Positions 34,303 to 45,690 of a stretch of 64,000 nt of DNA are shown one piece after another. Each line of letters starts with the position of its first letter. The first letter of the stretch is position 1. The notes beneath the pieces are model-generated. The model saw nothing but the letters and a program-made list of their open reading frames with translations. It had not been told where the DNA came from and ran no database searches. The DNA lies in contig CAJJDN010000100.1 of the NCBI GenBank assembly GCA_905182985.1, positions 156,399 through 220,398 of the forward strand, written 5' to 3'. The DNA is from Paramecium sonneborni (Eukaryota; Ciliophora; Oligohymenophorea; Peniculida; Parameciidae). Made by a program: the position numbers and the translations under genes.

Positions 34303-35171
34303 TTTTATCATATACAATACATTTATTCCAAACTAATCATTATTTATTCTTCAAAATTCAACTTTTCACTTAATCACATACACATTTTCTCTCAAAATTA
34401 TTTTATAAATATAAACAAAGTTATTATATTTAAAAATATCAAAAATCCTTAGTTTTTATATATCAAATATTCTTATTTAATCTATTTGATCTAATTAAAA
34501 AAAACAATACTCTTCTAAAATTACCTAACTAATATGCTTCTATTAAAAAATAAAATAAAAAAACATATTTCACTTTTATTTTCAAACTTTTTCATAAAAA
34601 AACTTTTCTTTTTATATTTCTTGCAACTTATTTACATAAATTTTTTGCAAATTTACAAATTGTCTTCGATCAACCTTAAGAATAAAATAGTATAATTTTT
34701 GTTATTAGTTTAGATTATGCAATTAACATTTAAAGGAATTAACTTTTACTTCAAATTTTATATGACAATAATAGAAAGAAATAAAATTAATTATTTAAAA
34801 AATAAAAATTTAAAAATTTATATCTTTTTTTCTTGATTCAATAATCAAATAGTTTCAATATAAATTCTTATCACTTACACTAATTTTCTAATTATTATAG
34901 TTTATTTTTAGTTAATAACCAATATAATAAGACTATTTAATTTTAATTAGTTGTTTATATATTTTCTAAGTAATTTGCTATAAAAACCCAAGAAAATGAT
35001 TAGAGTTTAAAATATTTAAATAATTAATTACAAATTTATGAATTTTTTATTAATATATGGCAATTCTTTACATATTTTTTTTAATTTTACCCATATTTAA
35101 TTAATGATGACGCATTAAAATATCTCTTTATATTCAAAATAATATTGATAGGATCGAAATTATTATTTATA
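34303..35171. other. intergenic region
   Basis: About 870 bp of very AT-rich DNA between the kinase 5' end and HTH gene 2. A ~25-bp stretch (tattcttcaaaattcaactt, 34344 on) resembles one at 54251, but I find no gene here. Confidence 0.45.
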
Positions 35172-35646
35172 ATGAACATTTTTAATTATCCTAATGAAAA
35201 TGACTGCTCAAATAATGTGAGTTCTGAAATAGAGAAATCTTTGGAAAAAAAGGAGCTTAGGCCTCGAAATAATTTAATTCCAGGAGCCTTTTAAGAATAT
35301 AAACGAACCTACATTAAAGTACCATCTAATTCAAAGGAGTAACTTGCATAACTTGTATTCAAGGAAGGGTTTAAAATCAAAGATGTATATTACTGAATTT
35401 AGAATATAATAGGCTGCTAAGAAATTGAACATTAAATATGCAACAGCAAAGACTATAATATTTCATATGCGTAGATAAAACATAAAATAAATGAAGATGA
35501 AGAACAAAAAATGCAGATATACCAAAATAACAGAGAATTAAATTGTGAAATACAAAATTATTTCCACTCTCTCAAATAATATAATATCTTAAAAGGAGTT
35601 TATTATTTAATTTAAGCCAAATGGTTAAGAATTTTAAATGGTATGA
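35172..35646 (+). CDS. helix-turn-helix protein, HTH paralogue 2
   Basis: ATG at 35172, 28-nt intron at 35385-35412, TGA at 35644-35646, 148 residues. The HTH reads RTYIKVPSNSKEQLAQLVFK, EGFKIKD (intron) AAKKLNIKYATAKTIIFHMR. It shares IKYATAKTIIF and the intron position with the gene at 23-450. The residues ahead of the HTH are acidic, and those after it very basic (KQMKMKNKKCRYTK). The 3' end is uncertain: skipping a further 19-nt intron (gtttattatttaatttaag) would extend the protein to a TGA at 35933-35935. Probably a DNA-binding protein; a transposase-derived origin is possible, but no DDE domain is present. Confidence 0.7.
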
Positions 35647-36186
35647 AGTCCTTTAAAGATAATTTTGTGTAAAATTACTTAAAAAAATTATTTTTTATTC
35701 GTTAAACATTTAAAAAATAATCATATTTAAGTTACTCTCTAAAGTCTATCGTTAGATCAATCTTTATTTTTTAGATAATTTGGCTAAATCCAAAATTATA
35801 AAGTTTTTAATATGCAACTAATAAAATTTAATAGAATAAGGTAAACTTTCGGAATCAACAATTCTATTCATATTCAATAAAATGTTTTTATTTAAAGAAA
35901 AGAAGAGAATCTGTAACGTTTTTCTAAGAAAATGAATAAAAATACTTAAACAAATAATTAGATTATTGATAATTAAAAATACGTTGTTTTATATGTAAAA
36001 TAGCAATGAAATATGAAAGATTGTTTATTTTAGGAAATTTATGGGAGTTGAAGAGATATTTAAGAATTAATCACTTGATAATAAAAAAACTTTAAAAAAA
36101 TATAAAAAATAACACGACATAAAAATTTATATTGTTCAATTCAAAGTCATGTTTATATTTTGATAAAATAATATATATAACATAAA
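35647..36186. other. intergenic or 3' extension of HTH gene 2
   Basis: Open frames continue to about 35935-35964, so part may be coding by alternative splicing of the HTH gene. The remainder up to the ePHD gene is AT-rich and featureless. Confidence 0.4.
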
Positions 36187-37675
36187 ATGAATTTGTATTT
36201 AGAATAGGCTGCAGAAGAGTTTGAATAAGCTATATCAGATGCAGATCAATTGTTAGCATTAACAAAAGCTACACTTTAAAAATTCACAAATTATTTGAAA
36301 AGAAAATAATAAGAAAAAATGGAGCGAAAATTTCATTTGAACAATATTACTGAAGATTCTAATAGCATGAAACATTTAGATAAATAATCATATAGTTAAT
36401 TGAAAATATTAGAATATTTTAATAAGGTTCATAAAGAGATGGATAAATAATTAAGAGATTTGAAAGAAATGATTCCCTCCAATCCTTAAACTTATGTAAT
36501 TGAGGAATTAAATGAATAAGATTAAATAAATAAACAAATAGAATAAAAGATACCTCAAAAGGTGGTTACTCAAGAACAAAAATTTTTTCCTTTATTCAAA
36601 TAATAAAGAAATTAAGGTTCAACAAATCAAAGTTCAAAACCTCAAAGTTAAACTAATTTGAGTTAAAATTAAATACAAAGTTAATAGTAAATCTAAAATT
36701 CTTAGAATTAGTTATAATTTTAGACATAATAAAATTAAAATACATAAAAAGAAAGTGTATCATAAAAGGTTTAAAGTTAGGTTTAAAATTAAAATAATAA
36801 TTAATTAGAATAATATACAGAAGCAATTAAACCAATTTTAAAATAAAGATAAGAAATAAAAGAATCTGTAATATCATTTGGAAGATTATAGAAATTTTAA
36901 TATTAGAAATTATAATATCCAAAATAAAATGAAGGATTTTGTGTATTTTGTGGTTTAGAAGCAAATGATTAAAATTTAGGACCTCTTTTATTAATACCAT
37001 CAAATAGTAATTAAAGTGAGAAATATTAATTACATGAAATGTGTGGATTGTGGAGTTAGAATTTAGTGTTTTTTAGTAGTTTAGGATAATGTGATCCTAA
37101 AAATATAGATGAAGAAGTAGATAAATCTAGAAAAACAGTAAGAATATGATTTAATGATAGAAATGTTTTTTATGTAGTAGAGTAGGAGCAACAATTTGTT
37201 GTGCATTATGTCCTTAATCATTTCATTTTACCTGTCTAATGAAGAGTTCTCAAACAGGTAAAGTTAAATATTTATATGATAAGGTAAATTGATAGAAAAT
37301 TAATTTAAATTTTTTTGTGATAAACATAAATCTAAAGCAAGACATGAAATGACAAGTGATGAAGATTAATAACCTAAAAAGAAAAAGAAGGTTTAATAAA
37401 AATTAAACACATCAAAATCAATAATTAAGAATAGTCCTAAAAGAGGTAAATCACCTGCATCATAATAATAAGCATTGATTCATTAAAGCTTAAAGAATAA
37501 TGATGAAGAATTTAAACGTTAATGGTTTTCATCTGATGTTATTTATTTAAATTTACCTTAATGGGCACCGATTGAATAAAAATTTAGTGATTTTGATCCA
37601 TTATTAATATAGAATAAATAATTGGATGCTTAACGTAATTTTTAATCAGAAATCAAATAAGAATAAATGAATTGA
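36187..37675 (+). CDS. extended-PHD (ePHD) zinc-finger chromatin protein
   Basis: Two introns (23 and 26 nt) give exactly 479 residues, ATG at 36187, TGA at 37673-37675. Residues ~1-110 are coiled-coil. Residues ~110-240 are strikingly Gln-rich, encoded largely by TAA/TAG. An ePHD follows: CVFCGLEANDQ, LHEMCGLWSQNLVF, KCFLCSRVGATICCALCPQS, FHFTCLMKS, FFCDKHKSK. This C4HC2H-type pattern is typical of chromatin proteins (JADE/BRPF, MLL, PHF families). A basic segment (PKKKKKVQQK) is a likely nuclear signal. The short C-terminal segment WFSSDVIYLNLPQWAPIEQK is distinctive. A histone or DNA contact role is inferred from the family; the specific orthologue is not clear. Confidence 0.82.
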
Positions 37676-37711
37676 TTTTATATATTAATAAATAATTATT
37701 AAATTTAAAAG

Positions 37712-38309
37712 ATGGAAGCCAAATATATAACAGTAGGAAAACCATCAGGTGATGATTTTGATGATGGAATGATAGATAAAATAAGTCGAATAAAAATTTA
37801 ATACAATAAATAAAATATTGTAGCAATTGGATTATTTTATGAATAAAGATAAATCTATAAATTTCATAATTTTTGTGGCAATGCTGTCAGCAAATTGTAT
37901 TTCTATGTTTGGGAAGAAGAATTCATTATAGAAAAAGATGATTGTAAGAATAAAACATATGTAGATCTTTAGTAAGTAAGAGGCACTTTTGATGGAATGT
38001 ATATAACATCTTTACAACTTACAACATACAATGCTTAATATGTCCATTATAAAGCATCTTGTATTGGGAATGAATTTATTATAGAAAATTATGGTATTTA
38101 TAAAAATTATAATAGGTGACACTTTCTCGAGTTGTAATGGATCATTTGATAGAAATGGATTAACATCGCTAGGTCTTAAACTTATTCCTCTTAATTAAAT
38201 TGATTTTGAAAGGATACATAATAAAATTCTCTATTTGTCATTTGGTCATCATTATCCATAATAATACATTCCTTAATTTTCATAATATCTAAATTATCCT
38301 TCAAATTGA
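37712..38309 (+). CDS. jacalin-like beta-prism protein (tentative)
   Basis: One 22-nt intron (after IENYG) gives exactly 191 residues, ATG at 37712, TGA at 38307-38309. The sequence has the rhythm of a jacalin-type lectin: VGKPSGDDFDDGMIDKISRI, KIQYNKQNIVAIGLFYE, VDLQQVRGTFDGMYITSLQL, SCNGSFDRNGLTSLGLKLIP. Three Gly-rich strand repeats alternate with I.SL/I.KI cores. No signal peptide. It starts 36 bp after the ePHD gene. Carbohydrate binding is only an inference from the fold-like pattern; it may be a non-lectin beta-prism. Confidence 0.5.
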
Positions 38310-38381
38310 GTATTATTCATTATTTTACTATATAAAATTAATTTTCAAAATATTTAAACTAACAATTAAGTAATTAATATA

Positions 38382-39513
38382 ATGTAATCAAATGCTCCTA
38401 TGTAAACTTTATTTGGTACAAAAACTCCTTAATCAAATCCTTTTAACTCTGCAACTACTACTGCAATGCCATAAACAAATAATCTTTTTGGAAATTTATA
38501 ACCAACACAACAAAATAATTTGTTATTTGGATAGAATAATTCTTAAGGTATATACTTATATTAATTAAAAGGTGGATTTACATAAAATACAATGTTGGGA
38601 TAGCCACCTCAAAATTAAGGAATCTTTAATTAACCATAAGCAATCCCAAATTTATTTGGTAATAATTCAACTGGATTTGGATAATAAACAAATTTGTTTA
38701 CTACTCCTTAATAATAATAAACAGGTTTAATGCAGAATGGACTTTAATATCAATAATAAAATTAAATTCAAACTTTTATTAATGATTCAAATGCTTTTAA
38801 AGATAAATATAATTAAGTGACATAAAAGATAAGTGAAATTGAAAAAAGTTTTGCGAATTAACCCTCATAAAATTAATAGTGGTAATAAATGATCTAACCT
38901 ATTTCACAAATTATTTTTCAAATGGATACCAAATCTGTTCTTGATACTTCTGAATAACTTTTAGCTGGACAAAAAGAATAATCAAAAAATCTTAATGAAT
39001 ACATCTCTACTGTTGGATTGGTTTAAAAAATTACAGAAGATGGATTAGAAGTCTTAAAAAAAGAAGAGGCTTAATGTATAGATTATTAAAAAGCTTAATA
39101 AACTATGAAGGAAGCATATGATTAATTATCAGGAACTGTTAGAATTAATCAATAATTTTCTGTTCCCTAAAAATATTAAGAATAGTTAATTCTTTAATAA
39201 CATGAATAATTAGATTTATTGACCAATGCTGTAGATAAAATGATTAAATATTATGAAAAATAACCAAATATGGATGTAGATGAAGCATTATAATATAAAT
39301 TAATGCATTTATAAACCTTATCCAATTATTAATGTATGCTTTCATCAAGAATAAGAAATATCTAAGAAAAAAGTATAGATTTATATTTAATTAGTATCTA
39401 CATTTTAAACTAAAACATATTCTTAGATCATTCCAGATAAAAAAATTGATGAATTTTATACAATTGATACACACAAAGACATGCTAGATTAAATTATTGC
39501 TGAAAAAATATGA
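38382..39513 (+). CDS. FG-repeat nucleoporin, Nup58/p45-like
   Basis: Central-channel nuclear pore component. Introns at 38548-38571 and 39373-39394 give exactly 361 residues. The first ~130 residues are a low-complexity Gln/Asn/Thr domain with FG motifs: TLFGTKTPQ, NLFGNLQP, LLFGQNNS, NLFGNNSTGFGQQ. The rest is coiled-coil (SEIEKSFANQPSQ, STVGLVQKITEDGLEVLKK, YQKAQQTMKEAYDQLS), the Nup58/Nup54 arrangement of FG domain then alpha-helical trimer domain. Nup54 or Nup62 remain possible, but spacing and the QQW..MI/L start of the helix favour Nup58. The C-terminus is KKIDEFYTIDTHKDM. Confidence 0.72.
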
Positions 39514-40030
39514 TATAAATGTTTATATTATTTTTAAATAAAAGTGTCAATAATTCTTATTTCTACAACAATTTAATATTTATTATTTTCAAAATATCTA
39601 TTAAGTTATTAATAGTTGGATTATCATAAATTAGGTAGAAAATACTTCTTTTGAATTACAAATTTTTTAAAAAAGCCATAAATTTGATTAAAAACTAAAA
39701 TAATTGAATGAAATTAATGAATAATATTCGTGAGTCAAAAATAATTAATAAATAAGAAAAAGTCAACTCAATTTAAATGATTTATATTGCTTTATATAAT
39801 AATATTAAATTATAAAGATTATCAAAAACAAATAAGAATTTAAGAAATTAACTTATTTTATTGATAATCAGAATTGTAGGGTTAAATAAATTAAGAATTA
39901 AAAAAATTTGCCATTTTGACTTGAAAGAAACCCTCTGAAAGATTATTATTAAAAAAAATTTATCATAAAAGTTATTTTTAAAGTATAATTAATCAAAATA
40001 AAAATTATGTAATTAGATACAATTTAATTT
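39514..40030. other. intergenic region (convergent 3' ends)
   Basis: AT-rich spacer between two convergent genes. No coding frame or RNA seen. Confidence 0.5.
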
Positions 40031-40720
40031 TCAAGTTTTTGTATAAGATAATATTTGTTTTTTCAATTTTCTAGTCATCGGTAGACCAGATTTTTATTTG
40101 ATTGGAACTAGGAGGTTCAAATTTAGTTATCGAAAACTTAGATAAGGAGATAATTTAGGAATTTCTTTTTATTTTGGTGATGTAGTAGTGTTATTTTAGT
40201 CGAAAGCCCCAATTGTTCGAATTCTAACTTTAGGACTATCTATTTATAATAATAATTAAAAATAACTTATAAAATAAGGAAGATGTATAGATTATTGACT
40301 TTTAACATTCATCAAATCATCAATAAATAATTTATTGTTTGATTATTATTACGAGTTCTTAGAGAATGAATTATCTACCAATTTTTAAACATTAATTCTT
40401 GATTTTCTTTTTACAATTTGACGTATATACCAATCAGAATTTTTTGATTCTGCAGCACCATCGATAGGTGATTTAACAAAATCAGTTCTTTCTTCTTTTT
40501 TTAAAGTATTTCTTCTATAAAATACACTTCTATCTTGATTTAGCATAAAAAGTTTACTTATACTTTATAGATTTAAAGTGCTTCTTCTATCACTATGAGC
40601 ATGTGGTTTTTTGACCATAGATGGTTTTTTAATTAATTAAAGATCCATATATCTTTATTACTTTTTACTAATCAAACCACATTAATTGCAATAACAACTT
40701 TTTCTTCTTGATGGACCCAT
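40031..40720 (-). CDS. uncharacterised protein with CYCxxCG motif (paralogous motif 2)
   Basis: ATG at 40720, TGA at 40031-40033. A 27-nt in-frame intron (gttatt..aaatag) probably gives 220 residues (229 if retained). The very N-terminus is MGPSRRKSCYCNQCGLISKK, a Cys cluster nearly identical to the RRKSCYCTECG core of the 31993-32795 gene. The remainder is basic and Ser/Asn-rich (RRSTLNLQSISKL, KSPIDGAAESKNSDWYIRQI) with no known domain. Neither gene has other similarity, so the motif is probably a short metal-binding or interaction module. Confidence 0.65.
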
Positions 40721-41178
40721 TTTTTATGCGATTATTTACTAATTAGAATCATTTGGCTCTTGACTTTTTGGTCTTAATTTTTTATGTTTTACCAAAGATC
40801 TAAGAAAACAATTATTTTTGTATTTTATTTTGGGTTAAAAGGAAAGTTTTGCTTAACCATCTAAGGAGTAGGATTGAATAGTCCTAAACATTCTTTAATT
40901 AATAATTATTAAATTTGTATTATAAATTATTATCAATTTTTTCATAAGGCATTAATCAAATCTTATATTATTTTCCTTCTTTAAATATATTAATCAAATA
41001 AGATTTGTAAATTTAAATCAATTTATTTAAATCCTTCTTTTTTAAGAAATAATTCAGAAAATTCTAATTCAAGATTTATTGGATGATCAAGTAATTATAT
41101 TCAAAAGTATGGCATTGATAGAGATAATACAGGAATGCATTCATTATTGTAAGTCATTCCTTGAAAAGATTCAACTAA

Positions 41179-42203
41179 AGAATTATATTCATTTAGTAAT
41201 TTTAAAGTCATAAATTTAAATGATTGTCCATCATATTTTTGATTTATTCCAATTCTAATTTAATAAAATCAATAAATGATGTCAAAGTATTTAAAGCCTT
41301 CAATATAAAATATATTCTATACTTTTTCAATATAAGTTTATCCTCTTTCTTATACATATACATCACTAACTAGATTTTTTATTTATTCTTTTAAGAGTAA
41401 TATAAACTACATTTAATGTAAAGGTTTTAAAACAATTAAAGAAGACATCATCTATTCTAAGAGTTCATTTAAATTAAGACTTAATAGAATGGATAATGGA
41501 AATATCAACTAAATTAATCAATATAAAATTATACAATCTATTCGCTGAACATAATTAATTAGTCATAATATATATCTTTAATGATTGGATAAAAGTGAAC
41601 TAAATTGTTGTAAGTAAACTCATACTTTTACTTGTTATAGTTATTAAATGATATTGATCAGCTGAAATAGATATCAAATTACTTTAATTGATTGCTTAAT
41701 ATATTAACCAAATTAGTATCATTTAATTTAATTCATTTTTTATTCGATTTCTATAGTCTGGTAAAAAGGATTTAGAATTTTATAATATCTTATATTGCTC
41801 ACTTATTTATTTTATTATTTAATTACATTTCAATTCAAGTATTTCAGATAATCTACCAAGACTATAAAATATTCCTAAACATTATGTTAAATCAGAAACA
41901 CTCTTAATTTAGAGTGAATCCTCAAACTTTCTAGTTACACTTACCTATAATATTTCTTCAACCTATTTTATTTATGCTTGATTACTTTTGAAATATTAAA
42001 ATTGTTTGATTTGCAGTCTATCAATTTTAAATAATGCATTTGCCACTCTTTAAGCATCTGTTATATTTAGAATATTATTCTACTATTAAGCTAAAGATTT
42101 AAGCAATTTTAATTGAACACTAAACTGTTGAAGTTATTTACGCATTTATATTGCTATTTTGCTGCTTTATTTTATTGGCAATAATTTCTTTATTTAATTG
42201 TAT
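41179..42203. repeat. left member of a 1025-bp exact duplication (contig overlap)
   Basis: Matches 42205-43229 at offset 1026, separated by the N at 42204. Contains the middle of the COG5-like locus. Confidence 0.9.
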
Positions 42204-42204
42204 N

Positions 42205-43229
42205 AGAATTATATTCATTTAGTAATTTTAAAGTCATAAATTTAAATGATTGTCCATCATATTTTTGATTTATTCCAATTCTAATTTAATAAAATCAATA
42301 AATGATGTCAAAGTATTTAAAGCCTTCAATATAAAATATATTCTATACTTTTTCAATATAAGTTTATCCTCTTTCTTATACATATACATCACTAACTAGA
42401 TTTTTTATTTATTCTTTTAAGAGTAATATAAACTACATTTAATGTAAAGGTTTTAAAACAATTAAAGAAGACATCATCTATTCTAAGAGTTCATTTAAAT
42501 TAAGACTTAATAGAATGGATAATGGAAATATCAACTAAATTAATCAATATAAAATTATACAATCTATTCGCTGAACATAATTAATTAGTCATAATATATA
42601 TCTTTAATGATTGGATAAAAGTGAACTAAATTGTTGTAAGTAAACTCATACTTTTACTTGTTATAGTTATTAAATGATATTGATCAGCTGAAATAGATAT
42701 CAAATTACTTTAATTGATTGCTTAATATATTAACCAAATTAGTATCATTTAATTTAATTCATTTTTTATTCGATTTCTATAGTCTGGTAAAAAGGATTTA
42801 GAATTTTATAATATCTTATATTGCTCACTTATTTATTTTATTATTTAATTACATTTCAATTCAAGTATTTCAGATAATCTACCAAGACTATAAAATATTC
42901 CTAAACATTATGTTAAATCAGAAACACTCTTAATTTAGAGTGAATCCTCAAACTTTCTAGTTACACTTACCTATAATATTTCTTCAACCTATTTTATTTA
43001 TGCTTGATTACTTTTGAAATATTAAAATTGTTTGATTTGCAGTCTATCAATTTTAAATAATGCATTTGCCACTCTTTAAGCATCTGTTATATTTAGAATA
43101 TTATTCTACTATTAAGCTAAAGATTTAAGCAATTTTAATTGAACACTAAACTGTTGAAGTTATTTACGCATTTATATTGCTATTTTGCTGCTTTATTTTA
43201 TTGGCAATAATTTCTTTATTTAATTGTAT
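42205..43229. repeat. right member of the 1025-bp exact duplication
   Basis: See 41179-42203. The sequence continues uniquely above 43229 into the N-terminal part of the COG5-like locus. Confidence 0.9.
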
Positions 43230-43655
43230 CAAATGACATAATTATCTTAAAGTCTTTATTAAATAAATTTAATTTTCTGTAAGGCTTCAATAATATTTTC
43301 ATTATCACATAATTAAGATTTCTAATTATTTTTAATATTACATCTTTAAGATCTTAAATTAATAATTCATAATGATTTTTTATGTAATGATCTAATTACT
43401 TTGATATGAATTGATTAATTAATTGAAGTCAATTTTAAAAATATGTCTCCTAATTAAACCATATTATCTAAATTAATAATAAGATTATTTACAATTATTT
43501 AGAATTAATAAAACAAACTCTTCTAAAGTTAAATGCTAATCAAATAGTTTGTTTAATACTTAGTCTTGGAATAACATTGTTTTCCATTAAATAAGGATCA
43601 ATCATTGAAAAATTAAATTAATATATTTCACATTTTATACACAATATAATATTAT

Positions 43656-45055
43656 TCATTATTTTTATAATGTTGATTAAACTATTTCCTATTCCCATAA
43701 TTAAGCCATTTGAATTCTTACGTTTTATAACAAATGATTTAATTAATCTTCTGACTTTATTTATGGATTTAAAATAATATTTCCATACAATTTTGCCATC
43801 ATCTAAAAAAATACTTCAATAGGCTATTTAAAATTATCTTTCCAGTTATTTCCTAATAAAGATTTTGCCCTATCAATTAAATCAAAATATTAGGGTTAAA
43901 TTCCTGCATTTGCTAATGTCCAAATTGATAATAAATTATCATACATTAAACTAGATGGTTACATGATTCTAATTTTAATTTATTAATTTTAAATCTAAAA
44001 TTTACTTAATACTTCATGATTAAGTTCAATTATATTAACAATAAATGATTTAGCAACTTGACAATTTTTGTAAGTTTTTTATATGAATTAACTCACATAT
44101 ATGTATGCATTCTCCACTAAATCAAGTGGTAAAGAATCTTCTGTAAGTTTAGAGATTTATTTCCAACTTGGCTATTAATATTGAGGATATTCAATTCTTT
44201 AAGCTTAAGCTTATTCTTCCTTTCTAAAATAATTTATAATCCTTTCACTAACAATCACCAGAGGTTTTAATATATTTGACATTGGTTTAATTTCCTCTTA
44301 TTTTATTTAATCTAAAGATTTTATCGATTCCTATGAAGGTGGCCTACTTAATCTCATCTTTTGCCATAATTATTAAGCAGAATAGAAGAATCCATCAATT
44401 ACAGGTCTAAAATAAACAACATCTAATTTAAATTTTATTTATTGATACCTATAGTGTATGGACTTATACGTTAAATTGATTTATCATAGAATTCTAAATA
44501 TTGTGAATCTTCATTTTCCAACCAAGCAAATAATAAATTCTCAAAACAAAATTACCATGCCAAATGATGTATTTATCCATCCAATTCTATAGTAATTGCT
44601 TACCCTGCATATATGCGCCATTCCTCACCTAAAGTTTGTAATAATGATTTAACAAACTTATCTTTCTTTAATAATTGAGATGTGCTTTCGAATAAATTGA
44701 AATTACTATAATAGCAATATTGAGTTTCCAATTATTACATTTTTGAGTTAAATTAAATAATATTTTAAGTTTTCTATAAAGTTTAATTTCCATATATTAA
44801 TTCAATTAAATAAATAATAATCTACTTTAAAATCATTATTAATTCAAAAAAAGATCCTCTTATGTATTTTATAATATTTTCTAATTTATATCACATAATT
44901 TAATCTTTCAAAGACAAGATTTGTTAATTCTTTAGTAAATTTGTTTAAATTTTCTATACCATCAAATTAAATAGTCTAAAACTATGTTAATTGAATTTTT
45001 CGAACTTAACAAATAGGAAAACATATTCATTCAATTTTTTATTTAATCGTTCCAT
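43656..45055 (-). CDS. helical protein of unknown family, possibly vesicle-tether related
   Basis: Minus-strand coding run from a probable ATG at 45055 (MERLNKKLNEY) to TGA at 43656-43658 (..WEQEIVQSTLQKQ). Several short introns must be removed, and not all splice sites are settled. Clear blocks are LLKKDKFVKSLLQTLGEEWR, HHLAWQFCFENLLFAWLENE, SQYLEFYDKSIQR, FRPVIDGFFYSAQQLWQKMR, LPLDLVENAYIYV and QMMAKLYGNIILNPQ. The composition is helical throughout with no membrane segment. The FAWLENE..YDKSIQR stretch slightly recalls Tip20/RINT1 tethers, but the match is too weak to name. It ends 50 bp before the COG5-like start, same strand. Confidence 0.55.
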
Positions 45056-45690
45056 CTCTCATTTAAAAGTAAATACTTAAAATAATTTAAAATTTTGTTA
45101 CATTTTTTAATGATTCTCTCACTAGTTAATTTTTTTTTCTTATTATTCAAAATTCATTTCCTGAAATTATAAAAATTATTTTTTATTTGGGAATTTATTT
45201 TCTCAATTAATTACACTTTTTCTTATTAAAAATACAATCAGTCATGCCATTTTTCTATTTGATATAGAATGTTTTTTTTTTAAATAAATCATATCTAAAG
45301 AAAACTTCTTGGATGACATTCCTCTTTTTCAAATAAATAATCAAAGTTTCAAAATTTAAAATAGTTTACATATGATCATTATAGTAAGTAAATATAGTTT
45401 AATAAAAATGATACAGAAGAATTTTTAAATAATTGATTGATTAATTTAATAGAAATGAATTTAGTTAAAAATGATTGTTATTAATTAATAATAGAATAAT
45501 AAAATTACGTTAGATTATTATAAAATATTTAAAATATTTTTGATTAGGAAAATGAAAATTAATAGAATATGTAAATAAGAATAAAAGTAGGGTTGAGATT
45601 TAAATATAATATAAAATGAAAATATTTGAATACATATTCTACAATAAAGTTTAATAGTTAAAAAAATATTATTTTTAATTTAATTAAAGT
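45056..45690. other. divergent intergenic region
   Basis: 635 bp between a minus-strand start and the CXC gene start. AT-rich, with short open stretches on both strands (45120-45280 minus) that do not join into a credible exon. Confidence 0.45.

Larger units (their letters stand above)
40942..43605 (-). pseudogene. COG5-like Golgi tether subunit, multiply disrupted
   Basis: COG5 is part of the conserved oligomeric Golgi complex that tethers retrograde vesicles. Recognisable in order: start MIDPYLMENN (43605), NHYELLIQDLKDV, ALQKIKFIQQRLQ, DAQRVANALFKIDRLQ, IKQVEEIL, CLGIFYSLGRLSEILEL, NSKSFLPDYRNRI, and a C-terminal region (IPVLSLSMPYF, then INLELEFSELFLKKEGF) like the animal COG5 end. In-frame TGA codons occur at 43229-43231 and 41101-41103. 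Frame changes near 43480 and 42500-42560 are not removed by any short GT..AG intron I could find. Positions 41179-42203 and 42205-43229 are the same sequence, so the physical gene is shorter than the span. Sequencing error could explain some lesions, but hardly all. Confidence 0.62.

Noticed and set aside
34344..34370. Similarity to 54251-54276 (tattcttcaaaatt..)
   Set aside because: About 25 bp with mismatches in very AT-rich DNA; both lie upstream of minus-strand genes, but one pair is not enough to call a regulatory element.
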